A stretch of 43,299 nt of DNA from Desulfobacterales bacterium (GCA_021737185.1 JAIPEL010000022.1:1-43299), one strand, 5' to 3'. Positions 16,805-25,014 are shown, numbered from the stretch's first letter. The notes: generated from the sequence alone by a model not told the origin. Numbers and translations are program-made.

Positions 16805-17680
16805 TCAATCCTCCAGTTTGTTGCCGTTTTCGTCGTACCGGTACCAGCCGGCGCCGGTTTTCCGGCCCAGCTGCCCGGCCTTGACCTTGCGCGCCAGCAT
16901 TTGGGGGGGGAAAAACGCGCGCTCCCGGGTGGCGTCGTAAATCGCGCTCAAGGCGCCGAAAGACACGTCAAGTCCCACCATGTCGCCGGTTTCGAAGGGG
17001 CCCATGCGCCGTCCGAAGGCGAGGCGAACCCCAGCGTCGATGTCGGATACGGTTCCCACCCCTTTTTCCAGCAGGCGAATGGCCTCCACATAGCCGACCA
17101 GATTGATCCGGTTGAGCAAAAATCCCGGCACGTCGCTTTCGACCCGGATGGGCGTTTTTCCCAGCTTGGAGACAAACTCGACCCCTGTTTCCATCGTGGC
17201 GTCGGCGGTGAGAATGCCCCGGACGATTTCCACGGCCGGCATGATCGGAACCGGATTGAAAAAATGGACCCCCACTACGTCCTCGGGCCTCGCGGTCACC
17301 GACGCCAGGTCGGTGATGGGGATGGCCGAGGTGTTGCTGGCGATCACGGCGCCCGGCTTGCAGCGAGCGTCGAGCTCTTTGAACAGCTGCTGCTTGATCT
17401 CCCTGTTTTCGAACACGGCTTCGATCACCAGATCGCCCTGTCCGGCCCGCGACAAATCCGCGGCGGTCTGGATCCGGCCGAGGACTGAGGTCTTGTCCTC
17501 CTTGCACTTTCCTTTTTCCACCAGCTTGCCAACGGACCAGTCGATCTGCTTCATTGCCTTGGCCAGGGACGCCTCGTCGGTGTCGCTCAAAATGACCGCC
17601 AGGCCGGCTTGCGCACACACCTGGGCGATGCCGCTTCCCATCGCTCCGGCCCCTGCAATGAAAACGCATTCGATGCTCAT
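16805..17680 (-). CDS. 3-hydroxyacyl-CoA dehydrogenase (3-hydroxybutyryl-CoA type)
   Basis: A 291-residue NAD-dependent enzyme. GAGAMG (10-15), catalytic Ser115, His139, Glu151 and Asn190. It has the canonical CoA-type text HFFNPVPIMPAVE, unlike the dehydrogenase at 7671-8633. It oxidises L-3-hydroxyacyl-CoA to 3-ketoacyl-CoA, the step before thiolysis. Its start overlaps the stop of the upstream acyl-CoA dehydrogenase by four bases (ATGA). No enoyl-CoA hydratase gene is present in the operon, so hydration must be supplied from elsewhere or not be needed. Confidence 0.93.
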   Translation of the reverse strand: MSIECVFIAGAGAMGSGIAQVCAQAGLAVILSDTDEASLAKAMKQIDWSVGKLVEKGKCKEDKTSVLGRIQTAADLSRAGQGDLVIEAVFENREIKQQLFKELDARCKPGAVIASNTSAIPITDLASVTARPEDVVGVHFFNPVPIMPAVEIVRGILTADATMETGVEFVSKLGKTPIRVESDVPGFLLNRINLVGYVEAIRLLEKGVGTVSDIDAGVRLAFGRRMGPFETGDMVGLDVSFGALSAIYDATRERAFFPPQMLARKVKAGQLGRKTGAGWYRYDENGNKLED

Positions 17681-18846
17681 GCCCTGCTCCTGCTATTTTT
17701 GAGTAGATTCCGGGAGACGATGATTCTTTGGATCTCGCTGGTGCCTTCGTATATCCGATACAGGCGGACATCTCTTAAAAAAATCTCGATCCGGCTGCGC
17801 GTCAAAATCCCCTCTTCTCCGAAGGAATCCATCGCAAGGCCGGCGATGCGGCTTGCCATCTCGGTGCAGAAAATCTTGGTCATCGAGGCTTCCTGGGTCA
17901 CGTTCCGCCCCTCGTCTTTCTTGATCGCGGTGCTGTAAAGCATCTGGCGCGCGGCATAGAGCTGGGTCGCCATGTCGGCCAGCGCGAACATTTCCGCCTG
18001 CAGATCTGCCTTTGCCATTCCCGAGGCCAGTTCGCGCTGCACCCGCTCGACGCAAAGATCCAGCACCTTCTGCGCCGCGCCGACCGCGCACGCACCCATG
18101 GAAAGCCGTCCTTTGTCCAGCACCCGCATGGCTGTCTTGAATCCCTGCCCGACCCGCGCCATGCCGCCGATGACGTTTTCTGCGGGAACCCGGCAGTCCT
18201 TGAAGACCAGTTCGTGGGTGTGGGATCCCTTGAGTCCCATTTTGACGTCTGCCGGTCCGACGACGAATCCCGGCGCGTCGCGCTCCACGATGAATGCGGT
18301 AACCCCGCCGCTGGCGCCCTTGGTTTCGTCGGTCACCGCGATGGTGGTGAAAAACTGCGCGGTGTCAGCATTGGTGATGAACTGCTTGGTGCCGTTAAGC
18401 ACCCAGCTGTCGCCGTCAAGGACCGCCTGGGTGCTGATGTTGGCGGCATCCGAGCCGGCGTCCGGTTCGGTCAGCGCAAAGGCCGCCGTCCATTCTCCGG
18501 AGGCGACCCTTGGCAGATACCGGCGCTTCTGCTCTTCGGTCCCGTCATAGAGGATTCCCATCGACCCGATGCCGTTGCTGGTCCCGATGCGGGAGCGAAA
18601 ACAGGCATTGGTCTTTGTGATCTCCTCATAGATGAGGATTTCCTCCAGGGTCGTCAGGCCGAGACCGCCATAGTCCCGGGGGATCGACAGCCCGAAAAGA
18701 CCGAGACGTCGCATTTTATCGACGAGGTGTTCGGGAATCTCGGCGCTTTCTTCCACCTGCAAGTGGACCGGCTCCAGATCCTGCTCGATGAATTGAACCA
18801 CCTGTTGCTTCAACCGCAGGAAATCTTCCGATACGGACTTGTCCAT
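17677..18846 (-). CDS. Acyl-CoA dehydrogenase
   Basis: A 389-residue enzyme with the standard family marks: FALTEPDAGSDAANI, GMARVGQGFKTAMRVLDKGR and, at the C-terminus, YRIYEGTSEIQRI with the catalytic Glu of YEGT in place. It introduces a trans-2 double bond into an acyl-CoA, passing electrons to electron-transfer flavoprotein. First gene of the leftward operon. ATG 18846 is preferred over 18867 because GGGAAGAGA precedes it at normal distance, while 18867 would leave only a few bases to the operator. Confidence 0.93.
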   Translation of the reverse strand: MDKSVSEDFLRLKQQVVQFIEQDLEPVHLQVEESAEIPEHLVDKMRRLGLFGLSIPRDYGGLGLTTLEEILIYEEITKTNACFRSRIGTSNGIGSMGILYDGTEEQKRRYLPRVASGEWTAAFALTEPDAGSDAANISTQAVLDGDSWVLNGTKQFITNADTAQFFTTIAVTDETKGASGGVTAFIVERDAPGFVVGPADVKMGLKGSHTHELVFKDCRVPAENVIGGMARVGQGFKTAMRVLDKGRLSMGACAVGAAQKVLDLCVERVQRELASGMAKADLQAEMFALADMATQLYAARQMLYSTAIKKDEGRNVTQEASMTKIFCTEMASRIAGLAMDSFGEEGILTRSRIEIFLRDVRLYRIYEGTSEIQRIIVSRNLLKNSRSRA

Positions 18847-18870
18847 CTCATCTCTTCCCAGGCCCATAGT

Positions 18871-18901
18871 TACGCAAAGCGTTTTTATTTAACGCTATGC
18901 G
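18871..18901. promoter_or_regulatory. Tandem operator of the leftward catabolic operon
   Basis: Site 1 is TTACGCAAAGCG (18870-18881) and site 2 is TTAACGCTATGCG (18889-18901), both CGC-N3-GCG, with cores 20 bp apart (18873 and 18893). The sequence and spacing match the pair at 5588-5620. It lies just downstream of the -10 box, so a bound protein would block transcription. Confidence 0.7.
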
Positions 18902-18903
18902 GT

Positions 18904-18930
18904 TTTATAAAACAGCGCTCCCCCTGTCAA
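18904..18930 (-). promoter_or_regulatory. Promoter of the leftward catabolic operon
   Basis: On the minus strand TTGACA (18930-18925), then TATAAA (18909-18904) after 15 bp, or TAAAAC after 17 bp. It is directly upstream of the tandem operator. Confidence 0.7.
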
Positions 18931-19099
18931 TAGTTTTATGAGGTATATTCATTCGTTGAAGCAGGACAACCCGATGGGGGCGGATCGTCGATGAGCTTTA
19001 CCTGGCGGGCCGCAGCGGGACAGCGGGATGAAAAATCGGTGTCTGGGGGCATGAGAAGAACCGGCAGCATCGGCAGGCCGTCCACGGCTGAAAGGGGGA

Positions 19100-19882
19100 T
19101 CAGACGATGCCCGGCCATCTGCCCTGATAGCCGAGCAGGCTGGAGATCAACTTTCCTTTTTCGAACAGCTTCTGCAGGATTTGATCGTGAAATGACGGGT
19201 TCAGGTTGCCTGCCGCCGTGGTCACATTGATGCTTCCCACGACGGCGCCCTTTGCATCCATCACGGGGACCGCAAGGGAGTACAGGTCCATGGACAGCTC
19301 ACGGTCGCAGACGGCGTAGCCGCGTTTTCGGATCTCCATGAGCTCTTGCCACAGGTCCTTTTTCGATGTGATCGTTTTCCGTGTGATCGGCTCCAGGTCG
19401 AGCCGTCCGAGCCGGTCTTTCAACTCGTCGTCGGGCAGTCCGGCCAGCAGCACTTTTCCAACGGAAGTACAATAGGCCGGCAGCTTCGATCCGTCGTACA
19501 AATCATACTTGAGATAGCGCTTTTTTTCTTTCCGATACAGGTAGATCGCATCCAGGTCGTCCAAAATGGCCAGGTTGGCCGTTTGGTCGAGCGCTGCGGA
19601 AAGCTCGTCGATGTGGGGTTTGCAAAGAGATCGAAGATTGGAGCTGTTGAGATAGGAAAACCCGAGGGACAGCACCCGCGGGCTGAGCTCGTAGCGCTTC
19701 ATTTCATCCCGGCTGACATATCCGAGAAGACTGAAGGTGTATAGGAACCGGTTGGCCGCCGTTTTGTTCATTTCACAAAGATCGGCGACTTCCGTCAAGG
19801 TCAGTTTTCGGCCGGCGCCTCCCAAAACCTCCAAAATTTTCAGGCCGCGTTCAATGGCGTTGATATAGTTGCGGTCCGACAT
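19100..19882 (-). CDS. IclR-family transcriptional regulator
   Basis: An N-terminal winged helix (AIERGLKILEVL, LTLTEVADLCEMNKTAANRFLYTF, LGYVSRDEMKRYELS) is followed by an IclR effector domain of about 180 residues (YCTSVGKVLLAGL, GYAVCDRELSMDLYSLAVPV, GSINVTTAAG). IclR proteins usually sense small organic acids and repress or activate adjacent catabolic genes. It lies 253 bp upstream of the leftward operon on the same strand and is the only DNA-binding regulator near either tandem operator. Start uncertain: ATG 19918 would add 12 residues; 19882 is chosen because the conserved domain begins right after it. Neither has an ideal ribosome site. Confidence 0.9.
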   Translation of the reverse strand: MSDRNYINAIERGLKILEVLGGAGRKLTLTEVADLCEMNKTAANRFLYTFSLLGYVSRDEMKRYELSPRVLSLGFSYLNSSNLRSLCKPHIDELSAALDQTANLAILDDLDAIYLYRKEKKRYLKYDLYDGSKLPAYCTSVGKVLLAGLPDDELKDRLGRLDLEPITRKTITSKKDLWQELMEIRKRGYAVCDRELSMDLYSLAVPVMDAKGAVVGSINVTTAAGNLNPSFHDQILQKLFEKGKLISSLLGYQGRWPGIV

Positions 19883-20073
19883 GTGAAGAGGCCATGCTCC
19901 ATCGTTGTTTTTCAACATGCTCCCTGCCGCATCCTTACCGGTCCGCTAAAAACGGAAAACACCCTACCGCCCCTTGCCCCGCGCTGTCAAGCACCGAGGC
20001 AACGCCGATCAGGGCCCCGCCAAAGTCCGCGTAGCGGACGAACCATTGATGGGGCGCCGGTAGTATCGACCGT

Positions 20074-20133
20074 TGGAGGGACGCGCTCTGTCGCGTCCGA
20101 CCGCGGGCGGCCACGACAGAGCGTGGCCCTCCA
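20074..20133. repeat. REP-like palindromic repeat, copy 1
   Basis: TGGAGGG at 20074 and CCCTCCA at 20127-20133 bound two inner hairpins (ACGCG-ctctgt-CGCGT and GGCCACG-acagag-CGTGGCC). It is almost the exact reverse complement of 37622-37681, differing at two of 60 positions, and the flanks are partly shared. It is the only structure I see in the 19883-20236 gap. Confidence 0.85.
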
Positions 20134-20236
20134 TTTTTGGACTTTGACGGGACCCTGCACCGCCGACCGCCTCCTGGATCGGACAATGCCCCGCCGAGGC
20201 AACACCGGAAATACGCCTGGAGCCGGAATCGGCCGC

Positions 20237-20449
20237 TCAACCTGCGGGGCGCCCGTCGCCGGAGGCGTTGTCGAGAATCCCAAGCTCGAAGAGGTCTGAT
20301 ATGCCCATCTCCAACATCCTGACGCTGGCCAGGATGCGGGCCGTGTTGCGGACGACGGTGGGGATATCGCCTCCGGCCGCCGCCAGATCTTCTGCGGCTG
20401 CCTTGAGAATTTGAATCTTTTCGTGGATCGGTCGACTGGATGCGGCCAC
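20237..20449 (-). CDS. 70-residue protein co-transcribed with the CoA ligase
   Basis: GTG start at 20449 with AAGGAGG about eight bases upstream, lying two bases after the ligase stop codon. The protein is soluble and helical (IHEKIQILKAAAEDLAAAGG, VVRNTARILASVRMLEMGI) with an acidic C-terminus, and has no cysteines or signal peptide. I do not recognise a family. The close coupling suggests a small partner or regulator of the ligase. A longer open frame on the same strand runs to 21076, but upstream of 20449 it is the out-of-frame shadow of the ligase gene. Confidence 0.65.
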   Translation of the reverse strand: MAASSRPIHEKIQILKAAAEDLAAAGGDIPTVVRNTARILASVRMLEMGISDLFELGILDNASGDGRPAG

Positions 20450-20451
20450 GC

Positions 20452-21792
20452 CTACCCCTCCTTTTTCTTTCTCATGTCTTTGAACCGCTTGGCCTTCACC
20501 TCGTAACGCGGCAGCTTTCCGTGGTCGTAGAACTCGATTCGGTAGCCGAGGTTGGTCTTGACCCGGAGCTGGTCCTTTAACCGGGCTTCGATCTCCCGGA
20601 CCCGGTCTTCGGCGCCGGGGGCCACCTCGACCTTCAGCTTGATCCTGTCCACGTCTCCTAACTTGTCCACCACCACCTCGTATTCGTCTCCCAAGCCGGA
20701 GATCGACCTGACGACTTCTTCGATGGCGGCCGGCGCCAGCAGCACCCCCTTGACCTTGGTGATGTCGTCGGCCCGGCCGAGCACCCCGCCCTTGATGAGC
20801 GCAAAGGTCCTTCCGCAGGAACACGGCTCGGCATCCCATTGAATCACATCTTTTGAATCGAACCGGATGCACGGCTGGGCCGTCCGGTCCAAGGCGGTGA
20901 TCACCATCTTTCCCCGGCGGCCGGGCTCCTCGATGATCTCGCCGGTGTCCATGTCCTCGATCTCCACCAGGAAAAACGCTTCGTTGACATGCATCCCGCC
21001 GGGCTGGTGCCGGCACTCGTAGGACCAGGCCCCGATTTCGGTGGCCCCGGCGTGGTCGTAGACCTTCGCGTTCCACGCCGACTCCATCCGCTGCTTGGTG
21101 GCCGGGATGCCGGCCCCGGGCTCCCCGGCGCAGGTGATCTTTTGAATCCCAAGCGTCGCCGGGTCGATGCCCATCTTGGTCTTGGCCGTTTCAGCCATGC
21201 CCAGCACGTAGGTGGGGGTGGCCATCATGGCCGTGGCCTTGAGCTCCTGGATTTTTAAAATCCGGGCCTGGGTGTCGAGAACGCCCCCGGGGACCACCTC
21301 GCATCCGATTTTCTCCGCCGCGTAGTGCCCTGCCCAGAAGGCGACGAAGATGTTGTAGCCGAAGGGGATAAATACCCGGTCGGACGACCGGTAGCCCTGG
21401 GCCCATAGGATGTGGGCCCAGCACTCGGCCCACCACTCCCAGTCCTGCCAGGTATCGGCCTGGTAGACCGGCTGGCCGGTGGTGCCGCTGGTCTGGCGAA
21501 ACTCGCTCACCTCCTCTAAAGGCACGCACAGGGCGTCGCCGTAAGGAAAGGGGTCCTTGCGCTGGACGCCGCGCATCATCGATTTTTCCACCTTGGGCAC
21601 CCGGGCGATGTCTTCGAAGGTGCGGATGTCATCGGGGCCGATGCCGGCCGCATCGTACAGCCGGCGGTGGAAGCGCGACCGTTCATGGGCCCAGGCAAAG
21701 ATCCGCTTGAACTTGGCAAGCTGAAGGTCTCGAAGTCTTTCCGGATCAAGGGTTTCGAGGATAGGGTTCCAATATTCGCTTTCGGGAGCCAT
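20452..21792 (-). CDS. paaK: Phenylacetate-CoA ligase-like AMP-forming enzyme
   Basis: A 446-residue ANL-superfamily enzyme of the PaaK branch: P-loop TSGTTGQP (101-108), AGEPGAG, DHAGATEIG, and the C-terminal KGVLLAPAAIEEVVRS and RVKTNLGYRIEFYDHGKLPRYE. It activates an aromatic or related acid with ATP and CoA. The preceding three genes form a DctPQM TRAP importer, so import and activation of one acid are probably coupled. The acid cannot be named; phenylacetate itself is only one option. Start ATG 21792 follows a double-hairpin element and a weak ribosome site. Confidence 0.88.
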   Translation of the reverse strand: MAPESEYWNPILETLDPERLRDLQLAKFKRIFAWAHERSRFHRRLYDAAGIGPDDIRTFEDIARVPKVEKSMMRGVQRKDPFPYGDALCVPLEEVSEFRQTSGTTGQPVYQADTWQDWEWWAECWAHILWAQGYRSSDRVFIPFGYNIFVAFWAGHYAAEKIGCEVVPGGVLDTQARILKIQELKATAMMATPTYVLGMAETAKTKMGIDPATLGIQKITCAGEPGAGIPATKQRMESAWNAKVYDHAGATEIGAWSYECRHQPGGMHVNEAFFLVEIEDMDTGEIIEEPGRRGKMVITALDRTAQPCIRFDSKDVIQWDAEPCSCGRTFALIKGGVLGRADDITKVKGVLLAPAAIEEVVRSISGLGDEYEVVVDKLGDVDRIKLKVEVAPGAEDRVREIEARLKDQLRVKTNLGYRIEFYDHGKLPRYEVKAKRFKDMRKKKEG

Positions 21793-21814
21793 ATAAACGT
21801 TCTAACCCTAAATT

Positions 21815-21861
21815 GTTTCGCGGCACGCGAAACCTTTATAAAAACGCGTCAGCGTTTTTAT
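21815..21861. repeat. Double-hairpin element, type example (intra-operon)
   Basis: Hairpin 1 is GTTTCGC-ggcac-GCGAAAC (21815-21833). Then comes a short CTTT link. Hairpin 2 is ATAAAAACGC-gtca-GCGTTTTTAT (21838-21861), whose last base begins the stop codon of the DctM gene. Copies with changed but still pairing arms lie at 30957-30996 and 35988-36034. Confidence 0.85.
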
Positions 21862-23213
21862 CAGTACATCAGGTTCGGCAGGTACAAAATGATCTGGGGA
21901 AAGATGACCATCAGCACGATCCCCACGACGATGGCGACCAGAAAGGGCAGAATGCCCCGGAAGATCCGCTCCAGCGGGATGCCGCCGACCACCGTCTGGG
22001 ATACCCCGTAGACCACGTATACATTGATGCCCACCGGCGGGGTGATCACGCCCATCTGGGTGACCAGTACGATGATTACCCCGAACCAGATCGGATCGTA
22101 GCCGAGGTTCAGAATCACCGGATAGAAGATCGGGATCGTGAGCATCACCAGGGCCAGGGCGTCCATGACACAGCCCCCGACGAAGTAGACCGCCACGATC
22201 GCCGTCAGCACCAGGTAGGCCGGAAGATCCAGGGCCCCGATCCAAGCGGCGAGGTTGAAGGGAATACGGGTGACGGCCAGAAATTTTCCGAAGATGACGG
22301 CGCCGGCAATGAGAAACATCACCATGCACGAGGTCCGCAGGGTTTCGTACAGCGACTTGACGATGCCGGACCAGCCGATCTGGCGGCGGACCAGGGCCAC
22401 CGCAAGGACCCCGAATGCACCCACGGCAGCGGCCTCGGTCGGGGTGAACAGTCCGAAGAAGAGCCCACCCATGACCAGGGCAAACACGATCAGGGTGTCG
22501 GCCATGCCGGAAAGGGAGCGGATCTTCTGCTTTACGGTGAACTTCTCCCCCGGAGGGCCCTGACCCGGTTCGAACCGGCACCAGACCAGGATGCAGAGGA
22601 TGAACAGGATGGTGACGACGATGGCCGGAAATATGCCGCTGACGAACAGTGCACCGATGGACTGCTCGGTGAGAATCCCGTAGACGATCAGCACCACCGA
22701 AGGGGGCATGATCATTCCCAGCCCGCCGCCGGAGGCCACCGAACCGGAGGCAAGGGCATCCCCGTAGCCGTACCGCTTCATCTCCGGAAGCCCCACCGTA
22801 GCCATGGTGGCGGCAGTGGCCGGACTCGACCCGCAGACCGCGCCGAAGGCGGTGCAGGCGGTCACCGTAGCCATGGCAAGCCCCCCCCGGGTGCTGCCCA
22901 TGAACTTGTAGGCCGAGTCGTAGAGCCGTCTGCCGATGCCGCAGTTGAATGCAAGCTGGCCCATGAGAATGAACAGCGGAATGGTGGTCAGCCCATAGGA
23001 GGCGAAGGTTTCGTAAACGCTTCGAGACAGCAGGCTCAATCCTCCGCGGGGGGAAATCATGACCGAAAATCCGAGGTAGCCGACCAGGGCCATCACGTAG
23101 GCCACGGGCATCCGGGTCATGAAAATCGCCAGCATCACCAGAATGCCGACGACGCCGGTCCAGGTGGGGTTGGCTTTGCAAAGGTCGACAAACGCGTCAA
23201 AAAAAAGTTCCAT
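21861..23213 (-). CDS. dctM: TRAP transporter large permease, DctM
   Basis: A 450-residue protein with a dozen predicted membrane helices and characteristic segments: TTIPLFILMGQLAF, AFGAVCGSSPATAATMATVGLPEMKRYGY, SGGGLGMIMPPS and the late GVITPPVGINVYVVYG. It is the sodium-coupled transport subunit. It starts ten bases after the DctQ stop. The gene belongs to the DctP-DctQ-DctM-PaaK-small-protein operon. Confidence 0.93.
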   Translation of the reverse strand: MELFFDAFVDLCKANPTWTGVVGILVMLAIFMTRMPVAYVMALVGYLGFSVMISPRGGLSLLSRSVYETFASYGLTTIPLFILMGQLAFNCGIGRRLYDSAYKFMGSTRGGLAMATVTACTAFGAVCGSSPATAATMATVGLPEMKRYGYGDALASGSVASGGGLGMIMPPSVVLIVYGILTEQSIGALFVSGIFPAIVVTILFILCILVWCRFEPGQGPPGEKFTVKQKIRSLSGMADTLIVFALVMGGLFFGLFTPTEAAAVGAFGVLAVALVRRQIGWSGIVKSLYETLRTSCMVMFLIAGAVIFGKFLAVTRIPFNLAAWIGALDLPAYLVLTAIVAVYFVGGCVMDALALVMLTIPIFYPVILNLGYDPIWFGVIIVLVTQMGVITPPVGINVYVVYGVSQTVVGGIPLERIFRGILPFLVAIVVGIVLMVIFPQIILYLPNLMY

Positions 23214-23223
23214 ATTCGATCCG

Positions 23224-23727
23224 TCAGCGGGCGTGGGTCCGGTTTTGGGTGAGCGAGAAGACGCCGGTGATGATGTCTTCGAGCAGGGTCAGCACGAATA
23301 CGAGAAAGCAGAAGGCAACGGCGTAAATGATCAGATGCTCAGGGAACTTCAGGCTGATGGATACCTGGCCGGACTGGTGGATGGTATTGGCATAGATTCC
23401 CATGCGCCAGGTGACCAGGGAGAAAAAGACCAGGGCGATCAGGTTGGTGACGATTTCGATGATCGTCTGGGTTTTTTCTGAAAAATTCTGAACCAGGATT
23501 TCGACGCCGATGTGGCCCCTCATCTGGTGGGTGTAGGGCAGGGCCAGAGCCGCTGCCAGGGTGGCCATGAACCCGACCAGCTCCACCGACCCGAAAACCG
23601 GATGGCCGAGTTTGCGCCCCACGACGTCTATGCAGGTGAGCAGGGTCATTCCCATCAGGGAGGCGGCCCCGCAGATTTTGAGCAGTTTTCGAAGTCCTTC
23701 GACAGTCTTTTGGAGCATATTTTCCAT
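23224..23727 (-). CDS. dctQ: TRAP transporter small permease, DctQ
   Basis: A 167-residue protein with four membrane helices (about 17-35, 48-65, 90-110, 130-150) and the usual DctQ text DVVGRKLGHPVFGSVELVG and LPYTHQMRGHIGVEILV. It pairs with DctM as the membrane complex. ATG 23727 is used; a second ATG three codons in (23718) would have GGATGGAAAAT before it and is possible. It lies 51 bp after the receptor gene. Confidence 0.9.
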   Translation of the reverse strand: MENMLQKTVEGLRKLLKICGAASLMGMTLLTCIDVVGRKLGHPVFGSVELVGFMATLAAALALPYTHQMRGHIGVEILVQNFSEKTQTIIEIVTNLIALVFFSLVTWRMGIYANTIHQSGQVSISLKFPEHLIIYAVAFCFLVFVLTLLEDIITGVFSLTQNRTHAR

Positions 23728-23778
23728 CCGGCAACGGGGTGGAGGCCGGGGCGCAGAACGCGTCCCGGCCTGTTTTCA

Positions 23779-24801
23779 TTACTGCAATTCCTTGAGGGAC
23801 GCCTTGATTTGGTCGACGATCGGCTGAGCGTCGATTCCCTTTTCCTTGGCGTCTTTCACGTAATTATCGATGATGGGGGCGACAGCCTCCCTCCATCGGG
23901 CCTGCTCTTTTTCATCCAGGCCGATGATCTCTCCGCCCTGGTTGAGAAAGAACTTGATTCCCTCCATGTCGCTGGAATCCCAAGCGGCGCCGTGCTTGAC
24001 CGCCCATTCGGCGTTGAGCTGCTCGATGGTCTTCTGGGCGTCTGCCGGAAGCTCATTCCATCGGTCCTTGTTCATAACCACGAAAAACGAGGTGGTGTAG
24101 GCGGCGCTGAAATGGGCCGTGGCATAGTCGGTCACTTCGCCCAGTTTCCATCCCTTGTTGGATTCAAAGGGGTATACCCCGCCGTCCACGACGCCCTTTT
24201 GGAGCATTTCGTAGCTCTCGGGCATCGGCTTGGGCACCGGCGTGCCGCCCAGGGCCTGCACCACCAGGGCGCTGGTGCCGTGAGCCCGGAACTTGAGGCC
24301 CTTGACATCCTCCATTTTTCGGATCGCCTTGCCCTGGGTGTGCATCAGACCGGGGCCGTGGGCGTGCAGGTACATCACCTTCGTATCAGTGAGTTCTTTG
24401 GGCTGGTATTTTTCATAGACCCGGTTGATGACCTCGGTGGCCACTTGACCGCTGGTGTATCCCATGGGAAGGTCCACGGCGGCCATGACCGGAAACCGGC
24501 CCCGGGTGTAGGCGAACACTGAAAAGCCGATGTCCGAAAGCCCCTGGACGACCCCGTCGTAGCACTGGTTGGCCTTGGTCAGGGTCTGGCCGGGAAAGTA
24601 GTCGATCTTGACCTGGCCGTTGGTCCGTTTTTCGACTTCTTCGCACCAGCTTTCGGCCAGCTTGCTTTGAATGTGGGTGGGGGGAAAAAAACAGCTGTAG
24701 GTAAGTTTGACGGACTTTGCCTGGACCGTGGGAACCGCGGTGATCGCCATCGCCAACGCGATACAGACGACGACCGCCGCCAACAACAGTTTCCGTTTCA
24801 T
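23779..24801 (-). CDS. dctP: TRAP transporter solute-binding protein, DctP
   Basis: A 340-residue periplasmic receptor: signal peptide (KRK start, core LLLAAVVVCIALAMAI, cut after VQA near residue 28), then LTYSCFFPPTH, YFPGQTLTKANQCYDGVVQG, and the substrate-strand region LKFRAHGTSALVVQALGGTPVP with the conserved Arg that holds the ligand carboxylate. Strong AGGAGGAGGG ribosome site. First gene of the operon with DctQ, DctM and a PaaK-like ligase, suggesting an aromatic or similar acid as ligand. Confidence 0.93.
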   Translation of the reverse strand: MKRKLLLAAVVVCIALAMAITAVPTVQAKSVKLTYSCFFPPTHIQSKLAESWCEEVEKRTNGQVKIDYFPGQTLTKANQCYDGVVQGLSDIGFSVFAYTRGRFPVMAAVDLPMGYTSGQVATEVINRVYEKYQPKELTDTKVMYLHAHGPGLMHTQGKAIRKMEDVKGLKFRAHGTSALVVQALGGTPVPKPMPESYEMLQKGVVDGGVYPFESNKGWKLGEVTDYATAHFSAAYTTSFFVVMNKDRWNELPADAQKTIEQLNAEWAVKHGAAWDSSDMEGIKFFLNQGGEIIGLDEKEQARWREAVAPIIDNYVKDAKEKGIDAQPIVDQIKASLKELQ

Positions 24802-24985
24802 GGCACCCTCCTCCTGATAGTTCGGTTGCTAAACACGTCGCCCGCAGCACCATCGCCAAGGGCCGCATGTCCATCGATGACCCGCGGCAGTGTACCGATC
24901 GCCCTTTGCGGGGGGGCCTGCTGCCGGGAAACCACCTCCCTTCCTGGAATCCAGCCCTCCGGATCGGGACCGCCGGAAAACCTGT

Positions 24986-25014
24986 ATAATATAGCTAATT
25001 TATAGCTACACCAA
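24986..25014 (-). promoter_or_regulatory. Promoter with palindromic spacer in front of dctP
   Basis: On the minus strand TTGGTG (25014-25009), 17 bp, TATTAT (24991-24986). The spacer is exactly the near-palindrome TAGCTAATTTATAGCTA (24992-25008; arms TAGCTA and TAGCTA), a likely operator between the two boxes. The rest of the 24802-25087 gap shows nothing else. Confidence 0.6.

Noticed and set aside
20450..21076. Long open frame extending the 70-residue protein upstream to 279 residues
   Set aside because: Upstream of 20449 it lies antisense-free but out of frame within the ligase gene and is Arg/Gly/Pro-rich shadow; the GTG at 20449 has a strong ribosome site.
22560..22580. tRNA T-loop-like GGTTCGAACC
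   Set aside because: It lies inside the dctM coding region and no cloverleaf can be drawn around it. No other tRNA candidate was seen.
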